Shown here in pieces: positions 15,868 through 23,999 of a stretch of 42,441 bases of DNA (positions are counted from its first letter, which is position 1; every line of letters begins with the position of its first letter). The translations under genes and the position numbers were made by a program. The notes under the pieces were generated by a model that worked only from the letters and a program-made list of their open reading frames with translations, had not been told where the DNA came from and did no database searches. This stretch comes from Acidimicrobiia bacterium (GTDB taxonomy: Bacteria > Actinomycetota > Acidimicrobiia > Spongiisociales > ZC4RG35). Location of the stretch: positions 1 to 42,441 of the forward strand of contig BPGJ01000016.1 in assembly GCA_026002975.1 (NCBI GenBank), given 5' to 3'.

Positions 15868-17210
15868 AGGCTAGTTCCTTCCTTTTCGTCGATGATCTCG
15901 ATCAGCTTCTGTTTGTGGGTGGAGCGGGGCAGGGTCCCTGCCGCCACCATCTCCACCTGTGGGCGGACTGCGAAACGCCGGTGCATGGTTTCCGCCACCT
16001 CCGCCGCCAGTTGTTCGACTACCTCCGGGCCAGCGCCGGGGGCCGCCTCAACTCGCAGCCGCAGCGGAGGCTTGACCCGCGGGGGAGGGCCGTCCAAGAC
16101 GATGCGGAACTCGCCCGTGAGGCGGGGAACGAAAGAGTTGATGAGGTTCTTGATCGCCGCCGGGTAGAGCTTGGTGCCTTTGACGATGAGCAGGTCGTCG
16201 ACCCGGCCCAGGACCTTGATGCGGGTCCCTGGCACCCCGCAGGGGCAGGTCTCGGTGAAGACCTGGTAGACGTCTCCCACGGAGTAGCGGAGCGGCGGCT
16301 GCGCCTCCCAGTCGATGGCGGTCTTGACCCGCTCCCCAATCGCCCCGTCGACGATGTCGATGGGCTGGTCAGAGTCGGGTTCGACCAGGTCGGTAGAAAT
16401 GGAGTAGTCGTCGCCGAGGACGTGCATGCCCTGATATTCAGCGGCGTGACACGAGGCCATCATGATCCCGTGCGCTCCCCCCAGCATGTCGAACACCTTG
16501 GCGCCCCAGCCGGCGGTCAGTTTGGAACGCACCTCGGGTAGGCCCGCCCCCGGCTCCCCGGCGCAGATGAGGATCTCCACCCCGAGCCCGGCGGCCTCAT
16601 GGCCGAGCACCTCGGGTACCCGCTCCAATAGGTGCTCGGCGTAGCTCGGGGTGCATGCCAGTACCCGGGGACGGAGGAGGGCCATCATGCGGATCAGCTT
16701 CTCCGCTCCCACCTCAGCGCCGACCGGTATCGGGCAGGCGCCCATCCGTTCGAGGGCCCGAATCAACGGCACGCCGGCCAAGTACATGGACAGCCCGTAC
16801 CCAATCATCACTCGATCCCCGGGACGCACCCCCACGAAGCGGCAGGCCCGGGCCCACAGCCGGTCGGTAGCCGCCACGTCCTTCTGCGTGAAAGCGTAGA
16901 AGGTGGGTACCCCGGTGGTGCCGGAGGTGGAGTTGACTGCGACGATCCGGTCAGGGGGCGCGCATAGGAAGCGACCGAAGGGATGGCCCTCCTCGACTAG
17001 AGTCCGCTCCTGCTCCTGACGATGCACATCGGGGGTTATGAAGATCGGGAGCGTCCGCACGTCCTCCAGGGTCCGAATCGTGGACGGATCGATGCTGTGC
17101 TCCTCAAAGCGTTCCCGGTAGAACGGGCTGGTGAGGTCGTAAGCGATTTGTCGCCGCAGCTTCTCGTCTCGCTCTTCTGGGGTAAGACGAGGAACCAGCT
17201 CCTCGATCAC
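15864..17210 (-). CDS. PaaK-like acyl/aryl-CoA ligase
   Basis: ANL-superfamily adenylating enzyme of 448 residues resembling phenylacetate-CoA ligase; it would activate a carboxylic acid to its CoA ester. The P-loop NSTSGTTGVP is at residues 93-102. FDMLGGAHGIMMASC takes the acyl/nucleotide-site position, and LRYSVGDVYQVFTETCPCGV carries the GD motif and a PaaK-like Cys pair. The hinge LGRVDDLLIVKGTKLYP and a C-terminal lysine-rich LPRSTHKQKLIEI complete it. GTG at 17210 overlaps the stop of the preceding paralogue by 4 bases (GTGA). The two ligase-like proteins are probably made together. Confidence 0.88.
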   Translation of the reverse strand: MIEELVPRLTPEERDEKLRRQIAYDLTSPFYRERFEEHSIDPSTIRTLEDVRTLPIFITPDVHRQEQERTLVEEGHPFGRFLCAPPDRIVAVNSTSGTTGVPTFYAFTQKDVAATDRLWARACRFVGVRPGDRVMIGYGLSMYLAGVPLIRALERMGACPIPVGAEVGAEKLIRMMALLRPRVLACTPSYAEHLLERVPEVLGHEAAGLGVEILICAGEPGAGLPEVRSKLTAGWGAKVFDMLGGAHGIMMASCHAAEYQGMHVLGDDYSISTDLVEPDSDQPIDIVDGAIGERVKTAIDWEAQPPLRYSVGDVYQVFTETCPCGVPGTRIKVLGRVDDLLIVKGTKLYPAAIKNLINSFVPRLTGEFRIVLDGPPPRVKPPLRLRVEAAPGAGPEVVEQLAAEVAETMHRRFAVRPQVEMVAAGTLPRSTHKQKLIEIIDEKEGTSL

Positions 17211-18466
17211 AACACCCTCCGGTCGTCGACCAGAGGCGCATCCGCCAAGGCACCTGGTGGCACCGACTCGACTGTCACTGACATGCGGATGGCCTCCTTC
17301 AAGGCGGCTGCCACCCGACCGGCATCCACCTCGCCTTCCACCTTGATGGTGAGGGAGTCCTGGGTACCGGGCCTCTCCACCACCAACTGAAATCGGCCTT
17401 GCACCCCGCAGGCGGTCAGGCACTCCCTCACCTGCGAGGGCACCACGAACAAACCCTTAACCCGGGGGATGTCGCCAACCCGACCCAGGATCCGGCCGAT
17501 CTTCCCGGTAGTGCGCCCGCAAGGGCAAGGCGACGGGTCCAGATACTCGGTGATGTCGCCGGTGAAGTACCTGATCATGGGGTAGGCCTGCCGCACGAGG
17601 TCCGTCACCACGAGCACGCCCGGCTCCCCCGTCTCCACGGGCTCACCGTTCTCGGGGTGAACCAGCTCGAAGATGAAGTCGGGGTTGAGGTGCATACCTC
17701 CGCCGCACGAACCCTCTGACGCTACGAAAGGAACCTCGGCTCCTCCGTATATCTCCCGGATCTCAGCGCCCCAGAACTCGCTCATACGCGCCTTGGCATC
17801 GGCGCTGCGGAGTTCCCCGGAAATCGTCACGAGGCGCAGGTAAAGCTGACGGGACGGCTCGATGTCGAGTTCCCGGGCTTTGGCTTCTAGTTCATCTAGG
17901 AAGGTAGGGAATACGAAGAGACCGGTGACCTTGCTCCAGGTCATCACCTCGAGGTGCATGCGCGGATTGCCGATTCCACCGGGTATGACGGCGCAGCCGA
18001 GACGTCGAAATGCCTCGTCGATGGTGGTACCGGCTATTACCCAGTGGTACATGATCGTGTTGTCGATCACGTCTTCGGCCCGGTACCCATTCGTGTCGAA
18101 TGCCCAGGCGGCGTTCTCCACGGTAACGTCGTAGTCCGCCGCCGTGAAATAGGTGGTCTGCGGACCCGGCCCTATGTATTGACGCACAATGGCTTCCGGC
18201 GGCGCAGCCAGCATCGACCCATAAGGAGGATCCTGCTTCTGATCCGCGATGATCTCGGCCTTGGTGAGAAAAGGCAGCTCGCGGAGGGCGGCCAGATCGG
18301 TGAAGCGGGAAGGGTCGACTCCGGATTCTCGGAAGCGCCGCTCATAGAAGGGGGAGGAGACCGCCAGCCGTTCCGCTTGCCGCCGAAGCAGCTCGACATT
18401 GCGTCGACGCCGCTGATCGGCGTCGACCTCCAGCTCACCCTTGCGGAATCCGATGATCGGCGGCAC
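17207..18466 (-). CDS. PaaK-like protein with degenerate P-loop
   Basis: Protein of about 419 residues, paralogous to the next gene. It aligns from ERLAVSSPFYERRFRESGVD through LGRVGDIPRVKGLFVVPSQV to the C-terminal domain, and has MIRYFTGDITEY and PCPCGRTTG. The ATP-binding STSGTTG loop is replaced by IGPGPQTTYF, and the C-terminal catalytic-lysine region by a short acidic tail (ALADAPLVDDRRVL). It may be a structural or regulatory partner of the active ligase, or use another chemistry. The first homologous residues follow GTG at 18466; TTG at 18487 lies inside the operator. Operator variant C is 16 bases upstream. Confidence 0.78.
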   Translation of the reverse strand: MPPIIGFRKGELEVDADQRRRRNVELLRRQAERLAVSSPFYERRFRESGVDPSRFTDLAALRELPFLTKAEIIADQKQDPPYGSMLAAPPEAIVRQYIGPGPQTTYFTAADYDVTVENAAWAFDTNGYRAEDVIDNTIMYHWVIAGTTIDEAFRRLGCAVIPGGIGNPRMHLEVMTWSKVTGLFVFPTFLDELEAKARELDIEPSRQLYLRLVTISGELRSADAKARMSEFWGAEIREIYGGAEVPFVASEGSCGGGMHLNPDFIFELVHPENGEPVETGEPGVLVVTDLVRQAYPMIRYFTGDITEYLDPSPCPCGRTTGKIGRILGRVGDIPRVKGLFVVPSQVRECLTACGVQGRFQLVVERPGTQDSLTIKVEGEVDAGRVAAALKEAIRMSVTVESVPPGALADAPLVDDRRVL

Positions 18467-18482
18467 TTCTGGCAGGGAGCTT

Positions 18483-18500
18483 ACCAAACAACCGTTTGGT
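18483..18500. promoter_or_regulatory. Predicted TetR operator, variant site C
   Basis: ACCAAACAACCGTTTGGT: perfect 7-base arms (ACCAAAC and GTTTGGT) around four central bases, two bases longer than the other copies. It lies 16 bases before the GTG of the PaaK-like gene at 18466, and just past the stop of the enoyl-CoA hydratase gene (18511). The altered spacing lowers confidence that the same protein binds it. Confidence 0.55.
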
Positions 18501-18510
18501 CAAGGCGACT

Positions 18511-19260
18511 TTACTGCTTCCTGGTCAGAAACCTGGCGACCGCCGTCTTGTGGTCGTCGGTCGTGAACAGAAGGGCGGTGGCCTCGATCGATTCGGGGAG
18601 GCCGGGAACATCCTGGTGCCGGTTGATGAACTGTTTCGCCACCCGGACCGCCAACGGAGGCTGGGCGGCGATTTCCTCACCCAGGGCCAGGGCGAACGAG
18701 AGGAGCTCGTCGGGCGCCACCACCTCATCCACCAGGCCCAACTCCTTCGCTCCCAAGGCGTCGACATCCCGACCGGTTAATGCCAGGAGTCGGGTGGCCC
18801 GCTTCCCGATCACCTCAGGACCCCGGATGACCCCGTATCCCGGCATCAGGCCGACGGTCGGCTCTTTGAAGGCGAAGCGGGCTTCGCGGGACGCCACGGC
18901 CAGATCACACGCGAGGACCAGCTCGGTGCCTCCCCCGTAAGCGATGCCGTTCACAGCCGCGATCACGGGAGCGTCAGCCTTCTCCACGCGATGGAAGGCT
19001 TCGTAAACCAGGCGGAGATGCGCCCGGTAGGCGCGGATGTCGCCCAACTCGGCGAAGGAGCCGATGTCTCCTCCGGCCGAGAAAGCCCGGCCGGCCCCGG
19101 TGATCACCGCCGCCCCGACCGATAGCGAGTCGAGCTGATCCATGACCGCCATCAACTCCCGGAAGAACTCCCGGTTCATGGCATTGAGCTTGGCGGGCCG
19201 GTTCATGGTGACGAGCGCCACCCGCTCGGAAGGATGTGAGATCTGGAAGTGTTCGTACAT
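18511..19260 (-). CDS. Enoyl-CoA hydratase/isomerase (crotonase family)
   Basis: Crotonase-fold protein of 249 residues. Oxyanion segments are RAFSAGGDIGSF and NGIAYGGGTELVLACDLAVA. One catalytic-type Glu is in GGGTELV and another in FKEPTVGLMPGYG. NRHQDVPGLPESIEATALLF closes the protein. ATG at 19260. It diverges from the CoA-transferase operon at 19340; operator site D lies in that 79-base gap, 51 bases from this start, so coregulation is possible. The ligase operon downstream has its own operator. Confidence 0.9.
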   Translation of the reverse strand: MYEHFQISHPSERVALVTMNRPAKLNAMNREFFRELMAVMDQLDSLSVGAAVITGAGRAFSAGGDIGSFAELGDIRAYRAHLRLVYEAFHRVEKADAPVIAAVNGIAYGGGTELVLACDLAVASREARFAFKEPTVGLMPGYGVIRGPEVIGKRATRLLALTGRDVDALGAKELGLVDEVVAPDELLSFALALGEEIAAQPPLAVRVAKQFINRHQDVPGLPESIEATALLFTTDDHKTAVARFLTRKQ

Positions 19261-19311
19261 CTCACTCCAATTCCACCCACGGATCCAGTTAGTGTGTCAC
19301 CAGAGCTTACC

Positions 19312-19327
19312 TACCGACCGTTTGGTA
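19312..19327. promoter_or_regulatory. Predicted TetR operator, site D
   Basis: TACCGACCGTTTGGTA, an inverted repeat with TACC/GGTA outer arms. It ends 12 bases before the ATG at 19340 (plus) and 51 bases from the divergent ATG at 19260 (minus). Confidence 0.7.
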
Positions 19328-19339
19328 AGGGTGGAACGG

Positions 19340-20113
19340 ATGAAGCAGCTGGAGTTGGACCAGGCGATCGACCTGGTCCAAGATGGGACGTTCCTGGGGG
19401 TGGGAGGCGTGCTCTTGAAGCGCAAGCCCATGCGCTTCCTGGCCGACCTGGTGCGCGCCGGGCGCTCCCGCCTCCGAGTGGCTACCTTCCTCGGCTCCGT
19501 GGACGTTGAGCTGTTGGCCGCTGCAGGGGCCCTAGACTCGTTCAGCGGGGGCTACGTCGGCTTTGAGTACCTGGGGTTCGCTCCCGCCTTCCAGAGAGCT
19601 GTGGAACGTTCCGAGATCAACTATCGGGAGTACTCCGAGTTCCTCTTCATGGCAGGACTGCGGGCGGCGGCGGGGGGCCTACCCTTCTACCCGGCCCGGG
19701 CAGCGCTCGGCTCCGACCTGGTTGCCGAGCTGGGTTTGAGCGTGATCGCCGACCCCTACGGTGGCTGCCCGGTGGTGGCGGTCCCACCCTTGACTCCCGA
19801 GGTGGCCGTTATCCATGCTGAAGTGGCGGACACCTTCGGCAACGTGGCCGCCCCCTCCTTCCCAGACTTCCTGGTCGATTTCGACGTCGCTTTGGCGCGG
19901 GCGGCGGGCGCTGTCATCGTCACCGCCGAGCGGGTGGTGGAGCGGCTGGACGTACCCGCCCAGATCTTTGGGTTCCAGGTGACGGCGGTGGTGGAGACTA
20001 GGGGCGGCGCCCGCCCATCCGGCGTCCCAGGCCGCTACCCGCCCGATGTGGTCGCCATACGCCGCTACCTGACGCAACCGAACTTGGACTCGCTCCTCGA
20101 GGCGGTGGGATGA
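19340..20113 (+). CDS. CoA-transferase family I subunit, IpdA-like (pair 3, alpha)
   Basis: Alpha subunit of 257 residues. It shows LDQAIDLVQDGTFLGVGGVL, LKRKPMRFLADLVRAG, FLGSVDVELLAAAGALDSF and GFEYLGFAPAFQRAVE. REYSEF has the conserved Glu residues at 97 and 100. IADPYGGCPVVAVPPL and AVIHAEVADTFGNVAAPS follow. It is the closest relative of alpha 2 in this window. ATG at 19340 begins at the homologous N-terminus; the open frame extends upstream but runs through the operator. No strong ribosome site is visible in the 12 bases between operator and ATG, so a leaderless or near-leaderless mRNA is possible. Confidence 0.9.
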   Translation: MKQLELDQAIDLVQDGTFLGVGGVLLKRKPMRFLADLVRAGRSRLRVATFLGSVDVELLAAAGALDSFSGGYVGFEYLGFAPAFQRAVERSEINYREYSEFLFMAGLRAAAGGLPFYPARAALGSDLVAELGLSVIADPYGGCPVVAVPPLTPEVAVIHAEVADTFGNVAAPSFPDFLVDFDVALARAAGAVIVTAERVVERLDVPAQIFGFQVTAVVETRGGARPSGVPGRYPPDVVAIRRYLTQPNLDSLLEAVG

Positions 20114-20135
20114 GCCGCAAAACCCGTCCTGGTCG

Positions 20136-20978
20136 ATGGTCGGCTCAAGAGAGCGGCGTGTGAACGCCCGGCTCGACGAGCTGCTGGCCTGGACCCTGGC
20201 CCGACAGGCCCGCCCGGGCGACGTGCTGGTGGTGGGCGTAGCGACCCCCATCGCCACCGCCGCCGCCTTCCTGGCCCGTACCCTACTGGTGCCTGACCTC
20301 ACCATCTTGCTGGGAACCGCCGTTAACCCCGCCCTCGCCGACCTGTCGGAGGCGATGCTCGCCCCGGAGCGCCTCGGCCGGATGGCGGAGGGCCACTTCA
20401 GCCAGTTAGAGATCCTCGACTTCATCCACAAGGGTGAGGTGAGCCTCCAGTACATCTCACCCGCGCAAGTCGATGGACGCGGACGGATCAACAGCAGTCG
20501 GGTGCGCAACGGGGATCGCTGGGTGCGCCTCCCGGGAGGCCTCGCCACCGCCGACATCGCCGTCCTGGTGGGCCGCCTGGTGGCCTACCGGGCCGACCAC
20601 TCTCCCCGCTTCCTGACCCCTGCGGTGGACTTCGTCAGCGGAGTCGGGGCGGACCCCCAATGGAGGACGGAGGACTGCCTGCCGGGGCGGGGAGTGGAGG
20701 CCATCGTCACGTCCCGAGCGGTGCTCGCCTGGACGGGGACCGGGTTTCGCGTGGCCTCGGTACACCCGGGGCACACCCGCCATGAGGTGCTAGATGGTTG
20801 CGGGTTCCCCCTGCAAGCGGACTCTGCCCCGCCTTCAACCCCACCTCCCCCCACGGAGGCCCTGGAGCTATGTCGGCGGGTGATCGACCCGCGGGGGCTG
20901 GGGCGCCTGGAGGTGCGTCATCTGCGGGCCCAGGCACTGGATGAACTCACCGCTGCCCACGGACCGGGCGATGGATAG
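20136..20978 (+). CDS. CoA-transferase family I subunit, IpdB-like (pair 3, beta)
   Basis: Beta subunit of up to 280 residues. It contains VVGVATPIATAAAFLARTLL, YISPAQVDGRGRINSSRVR, VRLPGGLATADIAVLVG, PRFLTPAVDFVSGVG and FRVASVHPGHTRHEVLDGCG. This matches beta 2 over its whole length. The start may be ATG 20136 or GTG 20160; neither has a clear ribosome site, and homology begins near NARLDELLAWTLARQ. It follows its alpha partner by 22 bases and overlaps the kinase gene by 8 bases. Confidence 0.87.
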   Translation: MVGSRERRVNARLDELLAWTLARQARPGDVLVVGVATPIATAAAFLARTLLVPDLTILLGTAVNPALADLSEAMLAPERLGRMAEGHFSQLEILDFIHKGEVSLQYISPAQVDGRGRINSSRVRNGDRWVRLPGGLATADIAVLVGRLVAYRADHSPRFLTPAVDFVSGVGADPQWRTEDCLPGRGVEAIVTSRAVLAWTGTGFRVASVHPGHTRHEVLDGCGFPLQADSAPPSTPPPPTEALELCRRVIDPRGLGRLEVRHLRAQALDELTAAHGPGDG

Positions 20979-22350
20979 CGACAGGCTCACCCCCTTCCTT
21001 CTCGAAGAGGCATTGCGGCACCACTACCACCCGCATGCCCGGGTCCTGGCCTGCGAGCGGGGGCCGGTGGGAAACGGACAGGAGGTGTGGTTCGCCACGG
21101 TGGCCAGTGAAGGGCACATCGCGGAACTGGTGATACGGCGCACCGCGTCGGGCGGTCCCCTCGACTGGACCGACCGGGAGCGGGAGTTTCGACTCCTGGA
21201 GCGTCTCGCCCGCACCGGCCTGCCGGTCCCCACCCCTCTCTTCTTCGAGCCCGATGGGGGCAGGTTGGGTCGGGCCGCCTTCGCCATGGTCCGGCTCCCG
21301 GGCGAGCCTGTGCGACGCCCCACCCCCGAGCTGGCCCGGGTGCTGGGAGCCGAATTGGGCACCTTCCTCGCCCGCCTCCACCGGCTGGATCCCGATCTAG
21401 TGGGGAAACCCGGTGGCGGTTCGGCGATGGAGGCCACAGCTGCCGAGCTGGCGAACTGGTGGAATCGCTACCTCTACGTGCGGCCGGGGGCGGTACCCCT
21501 CCTCGGTGCCTTGTTCGCGTGGTTGCGCAGGAACCAACCAGAGCGTTCCCTGCCACCTGTCATTCTTTGGGGGGACCCCGGCATCTACAACCTGCTCCAC
21601 GACGGCGGCCGGGTCACCGGCCTGCTCGACTGGGAACTTTGGCACCTCGGCGACCCGCTGGAGGACGTGGCGGTAGCCCTCTCCAGCCTGGAGGGGGCTA
21701 CCGCCGACCCCCTGGTAGAAGCCTATGAGAGAGAGATCGGCCACCCCATCGACCGGGCGGCGCTCGCCTGGTTCACCGTCTACACCGCCGTCCAGCGGGC
21801 CGTCATGCTCCTCACCGGCGTCGCCAACGTCGAGGCCGGCAGGAGCCGGATGCCCTCCCACGCCGGTCTGGGTCTCGAACTCCTCCCCCGTCTGCTGCGG
21901 CGGGCAGCCCGCGCCGCCTCCTGGCCCGCACCGCCGACTTCACCGGAGGAGGTGGTGGTGCCGCAGCCCGACCCCTGGCGCCTCCACCCTGACGTCCCCC
22001 CCACCCTGCAAATGGTGTCGTCGTTCCTGTTGGGCGAGGTGATGAAGGAGGTCACCTCCCCATTCACACGACGCGGCCTCAAGACCGTCGCCGCCCTGCT
22101 GGCCACCGTCGAGCGGCGGGTGGAGCTCGAGAGGGAAGTCAACCGGCGTAGAGCCAAAGCCGCCGCCGCCCTGCTGGCGGAATTAGGCGAGGAGGGCGGC
22201 GGCCCGGAGAGGCTGGAGGAGGTGGCGATGCGAGCCGAGGCGGAGGACCATTTTGCTCCGCATCGCGCCTTGATCCGGAGCCACCTGTTGGCCGACCTCG
22301 ACCACGTCTCCGTGCTCCTCACCCCCCTGCAAGACCTCTACCGCCGCTAG
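20971..22350 (+). CDS. APH-type phosphotransferase fused to a DUF6285-like domain
   Basis: Two-domain protein of about 459 residues. Residues 1-320 form an aminoglycoside-phosphotransferase/ACAD10-like kinase fold. Its catalytic loop is WGDPGIYNLL, in place of HGDxxxxN, and the metal motif is GLLDWELWHLGDPLED. The C-terminal 130 residues (VPPTLQMVSSFLLGEVMKEV onwards) are helical and resemble the small protein encoded at 31020-31409, which stands alone next to a separate APH gene. In ACAD10 and LvaA systems such kinases phosphorylate 4-hydroxyacyl-CoA esters; that role here is inference. ATG 20971 overlaps the beta subunit stop by 8 bases; ATG 20941 would overlap by 38. Its TAG shares a CTAG with the convergent flavoprotein stop. 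Confidence 0.83.
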   Translation: MDSDRLTPFLLEEALRHHYHPHARVLACERGPVGNGQEVWFATVASEGHIAELVIRRTASGGPLDWTDREREFRLLERLARTGLPVPTPLFFEPDGGRLGRAAFAMVRLPGEPVRRPTPELARVLGAELGTFLARLHRLDPDLVGKPGGGSAMEATAAELANWWNRYLYVRPGAVPLLGALFAWLRRNQPERSLPPVILWGDPGIYNLLHDGGRVTGLLDWELWHLGDPLEDVAVALSSLEGATADPLVEAYEREIGHPIDRAALAWFTVYTAVQRAVMLLTGVANVEAGRSRMPSHAGLGLELLPRLLRRAARAASWPAPPTSPEEVVVPQPDPWRLHPDVPPTLQMVSSFLLGEVMKEVTSPFTRRGLKTVAALLATVERRVELEREVNRRRAKAAAALLAELGEEGGGPERLEEVAMRAEAEDHFAPHRALIRSHLLADLDHVSVLLTPLQDLYRR

Positions 22351-23999
22351 GGAAGGCGGGGCACCTGGGCGGAAGCGTGGCGTGCAGCCAGAGCCCCGAA
22401 GGTCACCGCCGGACCGATCGTCCCGCCCGGACCCCAATAGGCTTGGCCGGCCGGGGAAGCCACGCAGTTGCCCGCGCCGTATAGGCCCGGAATCGGGTGC
22501 CCCCCCACTCCCAGCACGCGCCCGTGATGGTCGGTTACAGGACCGCCTTTGGTGTCCAACGCCCCCGGCCCCAATATGACGCAGTAATACGGACCCTGCT
22601 CAGCGAGCGGGTAAATGCTGGCCGACGGGGCTCCCGGCCGGGGAGGACCGGCCCACCTCTGCTCTATGGGTGTCTCGCCACGGCGGAAGTCGGGATCGAC
22701 CCCCGAGCGGGCGAACCGGTTGAAGCGCTCGATGGTGGCGAACAGGTTGGGGAGGAAAGCAGGATCCAGCCGCAGCCCCCCCGTGAGCGGCTCCAGGCGT
22801 TGAAGCCGCCGCCCCAGCTCGTCGGCGAGCCCTTCCAAGCTCCCGGCCTTGATCACATAGTGACGGGGTCGTTCGTCAGAGGGCACCGGCCAGCGGAACA
22901 GGGCTTCCTCAGAACGCGACCCGGCCGGGGTCGGACGGTCCACCACTGCCTGGTCGAAGATCATGAAGAGGAGCAGGTTGGGGTATTCGCCCCGGTGGGG
23001 GTCCCATTCGAAGTGGACCTGGGCGCGCTCGTTGTAAGGGGCCTTCTCGTTGACCACCCGCCTCCCGTGGCGATTGACCATGAGCATGCTGTCTCCGTAG
23101 GGCGCGTACACATCGCCCCGTGTGGCGCGGTTCAAAGCGACCAGCTCCACCACCACCTGATCCCACCAGGCGTGCGCCATGTTGCCGAGCTGCGCCCCCG
23201 CTTCGATCCCGATGCGAACGAAGTCGCCCGTCGCGAAAGGGCTGGAGGCCCCACCGAGAACCGGTCCCTTGAGGTAGTCCAGGGCCAGGCGAGGATCGTG
23301 GAGAAAGCCGCCGGTGGTGAAGATCACCCCTCGTCGGGCACCGATCAGGCGAGTAGCGAGGCCCGCCCGGGCCTCCACCCCCACCACCGCGCCCGCTTCG
23401 TTGCGGATCACCGCTGCAACCCGGTGGTCGACCAACACCTCGGCCCCGGCGCCGACCGCGTATCCGAGGAGAGAATCCACCAGGGTCTGACCCCCTGAAG
23501 GGTCCCGCCCGGGAACGTGTCCCGGAGGGAGCACCGGCTGCAAGGTGCGGCCCACCGGGCACGTCTCCTCCGGCAGGTGGGCGTAGTAGCTGGGATAGTC
23601 GACCGGCTCCAACGAGATGATTCCCGCCTCCACCAGGGTGTCGATCACCCCGGCCGCCTCGTCGTAGAACGCCTCCAGCATCCGGTAGCGGTCTGGGGGA
23701 ATCCCCAAGGTGGGGTGGTCGGGTCGATACTGGACCGGGTAGGCAGTTCGAGCCATGTAGCGCAGGGTGTCCTCCCGCGACTCGGTCAGGCCTTGGTCGG
23801 CCAGGAAACGGTTGTTGGGGATCCACATCTGGCAGCGCGAGGCGGCGGTGGTGCCCCCCGGGACCGGGGCCTTCTCTAGGACGATCACCGAAACCCCCGC
23901 CATGGCCGCCACCGCCGCCGCGGTTGCCCCGGCTGCGCCGGCGCCGACCACCACCACGTCGGCGACCCGGTCCCACTCCGGGCCCCATTCTCCGGTCAC
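22347..23999 (-). CDS. FAD-dependent oxidoreductase, fumarate reductase/KstD-like
   Basis: Flavoprotein of 550 residues from the FAD-binding-2 family, which includes 3-ketosteroid delta-1-dehydrogenases and fumarate reductases; it would introduce or reduce a ring C=C. The N-terminal dinucleotide fold is DVVVVGAGAAGATAAAVAAM, with LEKAPVPGGTTAAS after it. The central part has GVIFTTGGFLHDPRL, and the C-terminus has GPYYCVILGPGALDTKGGP and IPGLYGAGNCVASPAGQAYW, typical of the group. GTG at 23999 overlaps the stop of the ene-reductase by 4 bases (GTGA). It is the last gene of the operon starting at 27307. Confidence 0.88.
   Translation of the reverse strand: MTGEWGPEWDRVADVVVVGAGAAGATAAAVAAMAGVSVIVLEKAPVPGGTTAASRCQMWIPNNRFLADQGLTESREDTLRYMARTAYPVQYRPDHPTLGIPPDRYRMLEAFYDEAAGVIDTLVEAGIISLEPVDYPSYYAHLPEETCPVGRTLQPVLPPGHVPGRDPSGGQTLVDSLLGYAVGAGAEVLVDHRVAAVIRNEAGAVVGVEARAGLATRLIGARRGVIFTTGGFLHDPRLALDYLKGPVLGGASSPFATGDFVRIGIEAGAQLGNMAHAWWDQVVVELVALNRATRGDVYAPYGDSMLMVNRHGRRVVNEKAPYNERAQVHFEWDPHRGEYPNLLLFMIFDQAVVDRPTPAGSRSEEALFRWPVPSDERPRHYVIKAGSLEGLADELGRRLQRLEPLTGGLRLDPAFLPNLFATIERFNRFARSGVDPDFRRGETPIEQRWAGPPRPGAPSASIYPLAEQGPYYCVILGPGALDTKGGPVTDHHGRVLGVGGHPIPGLYGAGNCVASPAGQAYWGPGGTIGPAVTFGALAARHASAQVPRLP

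Noticed and set aside
20971..22350. Antibiotic-resistance kinase
   Set aside because: The APH fold is ACAD10-like, sits in a catabolic operon and is fused to a DUF6285-like domain, so acyl-type substrates are more likely than aminoglycosides.
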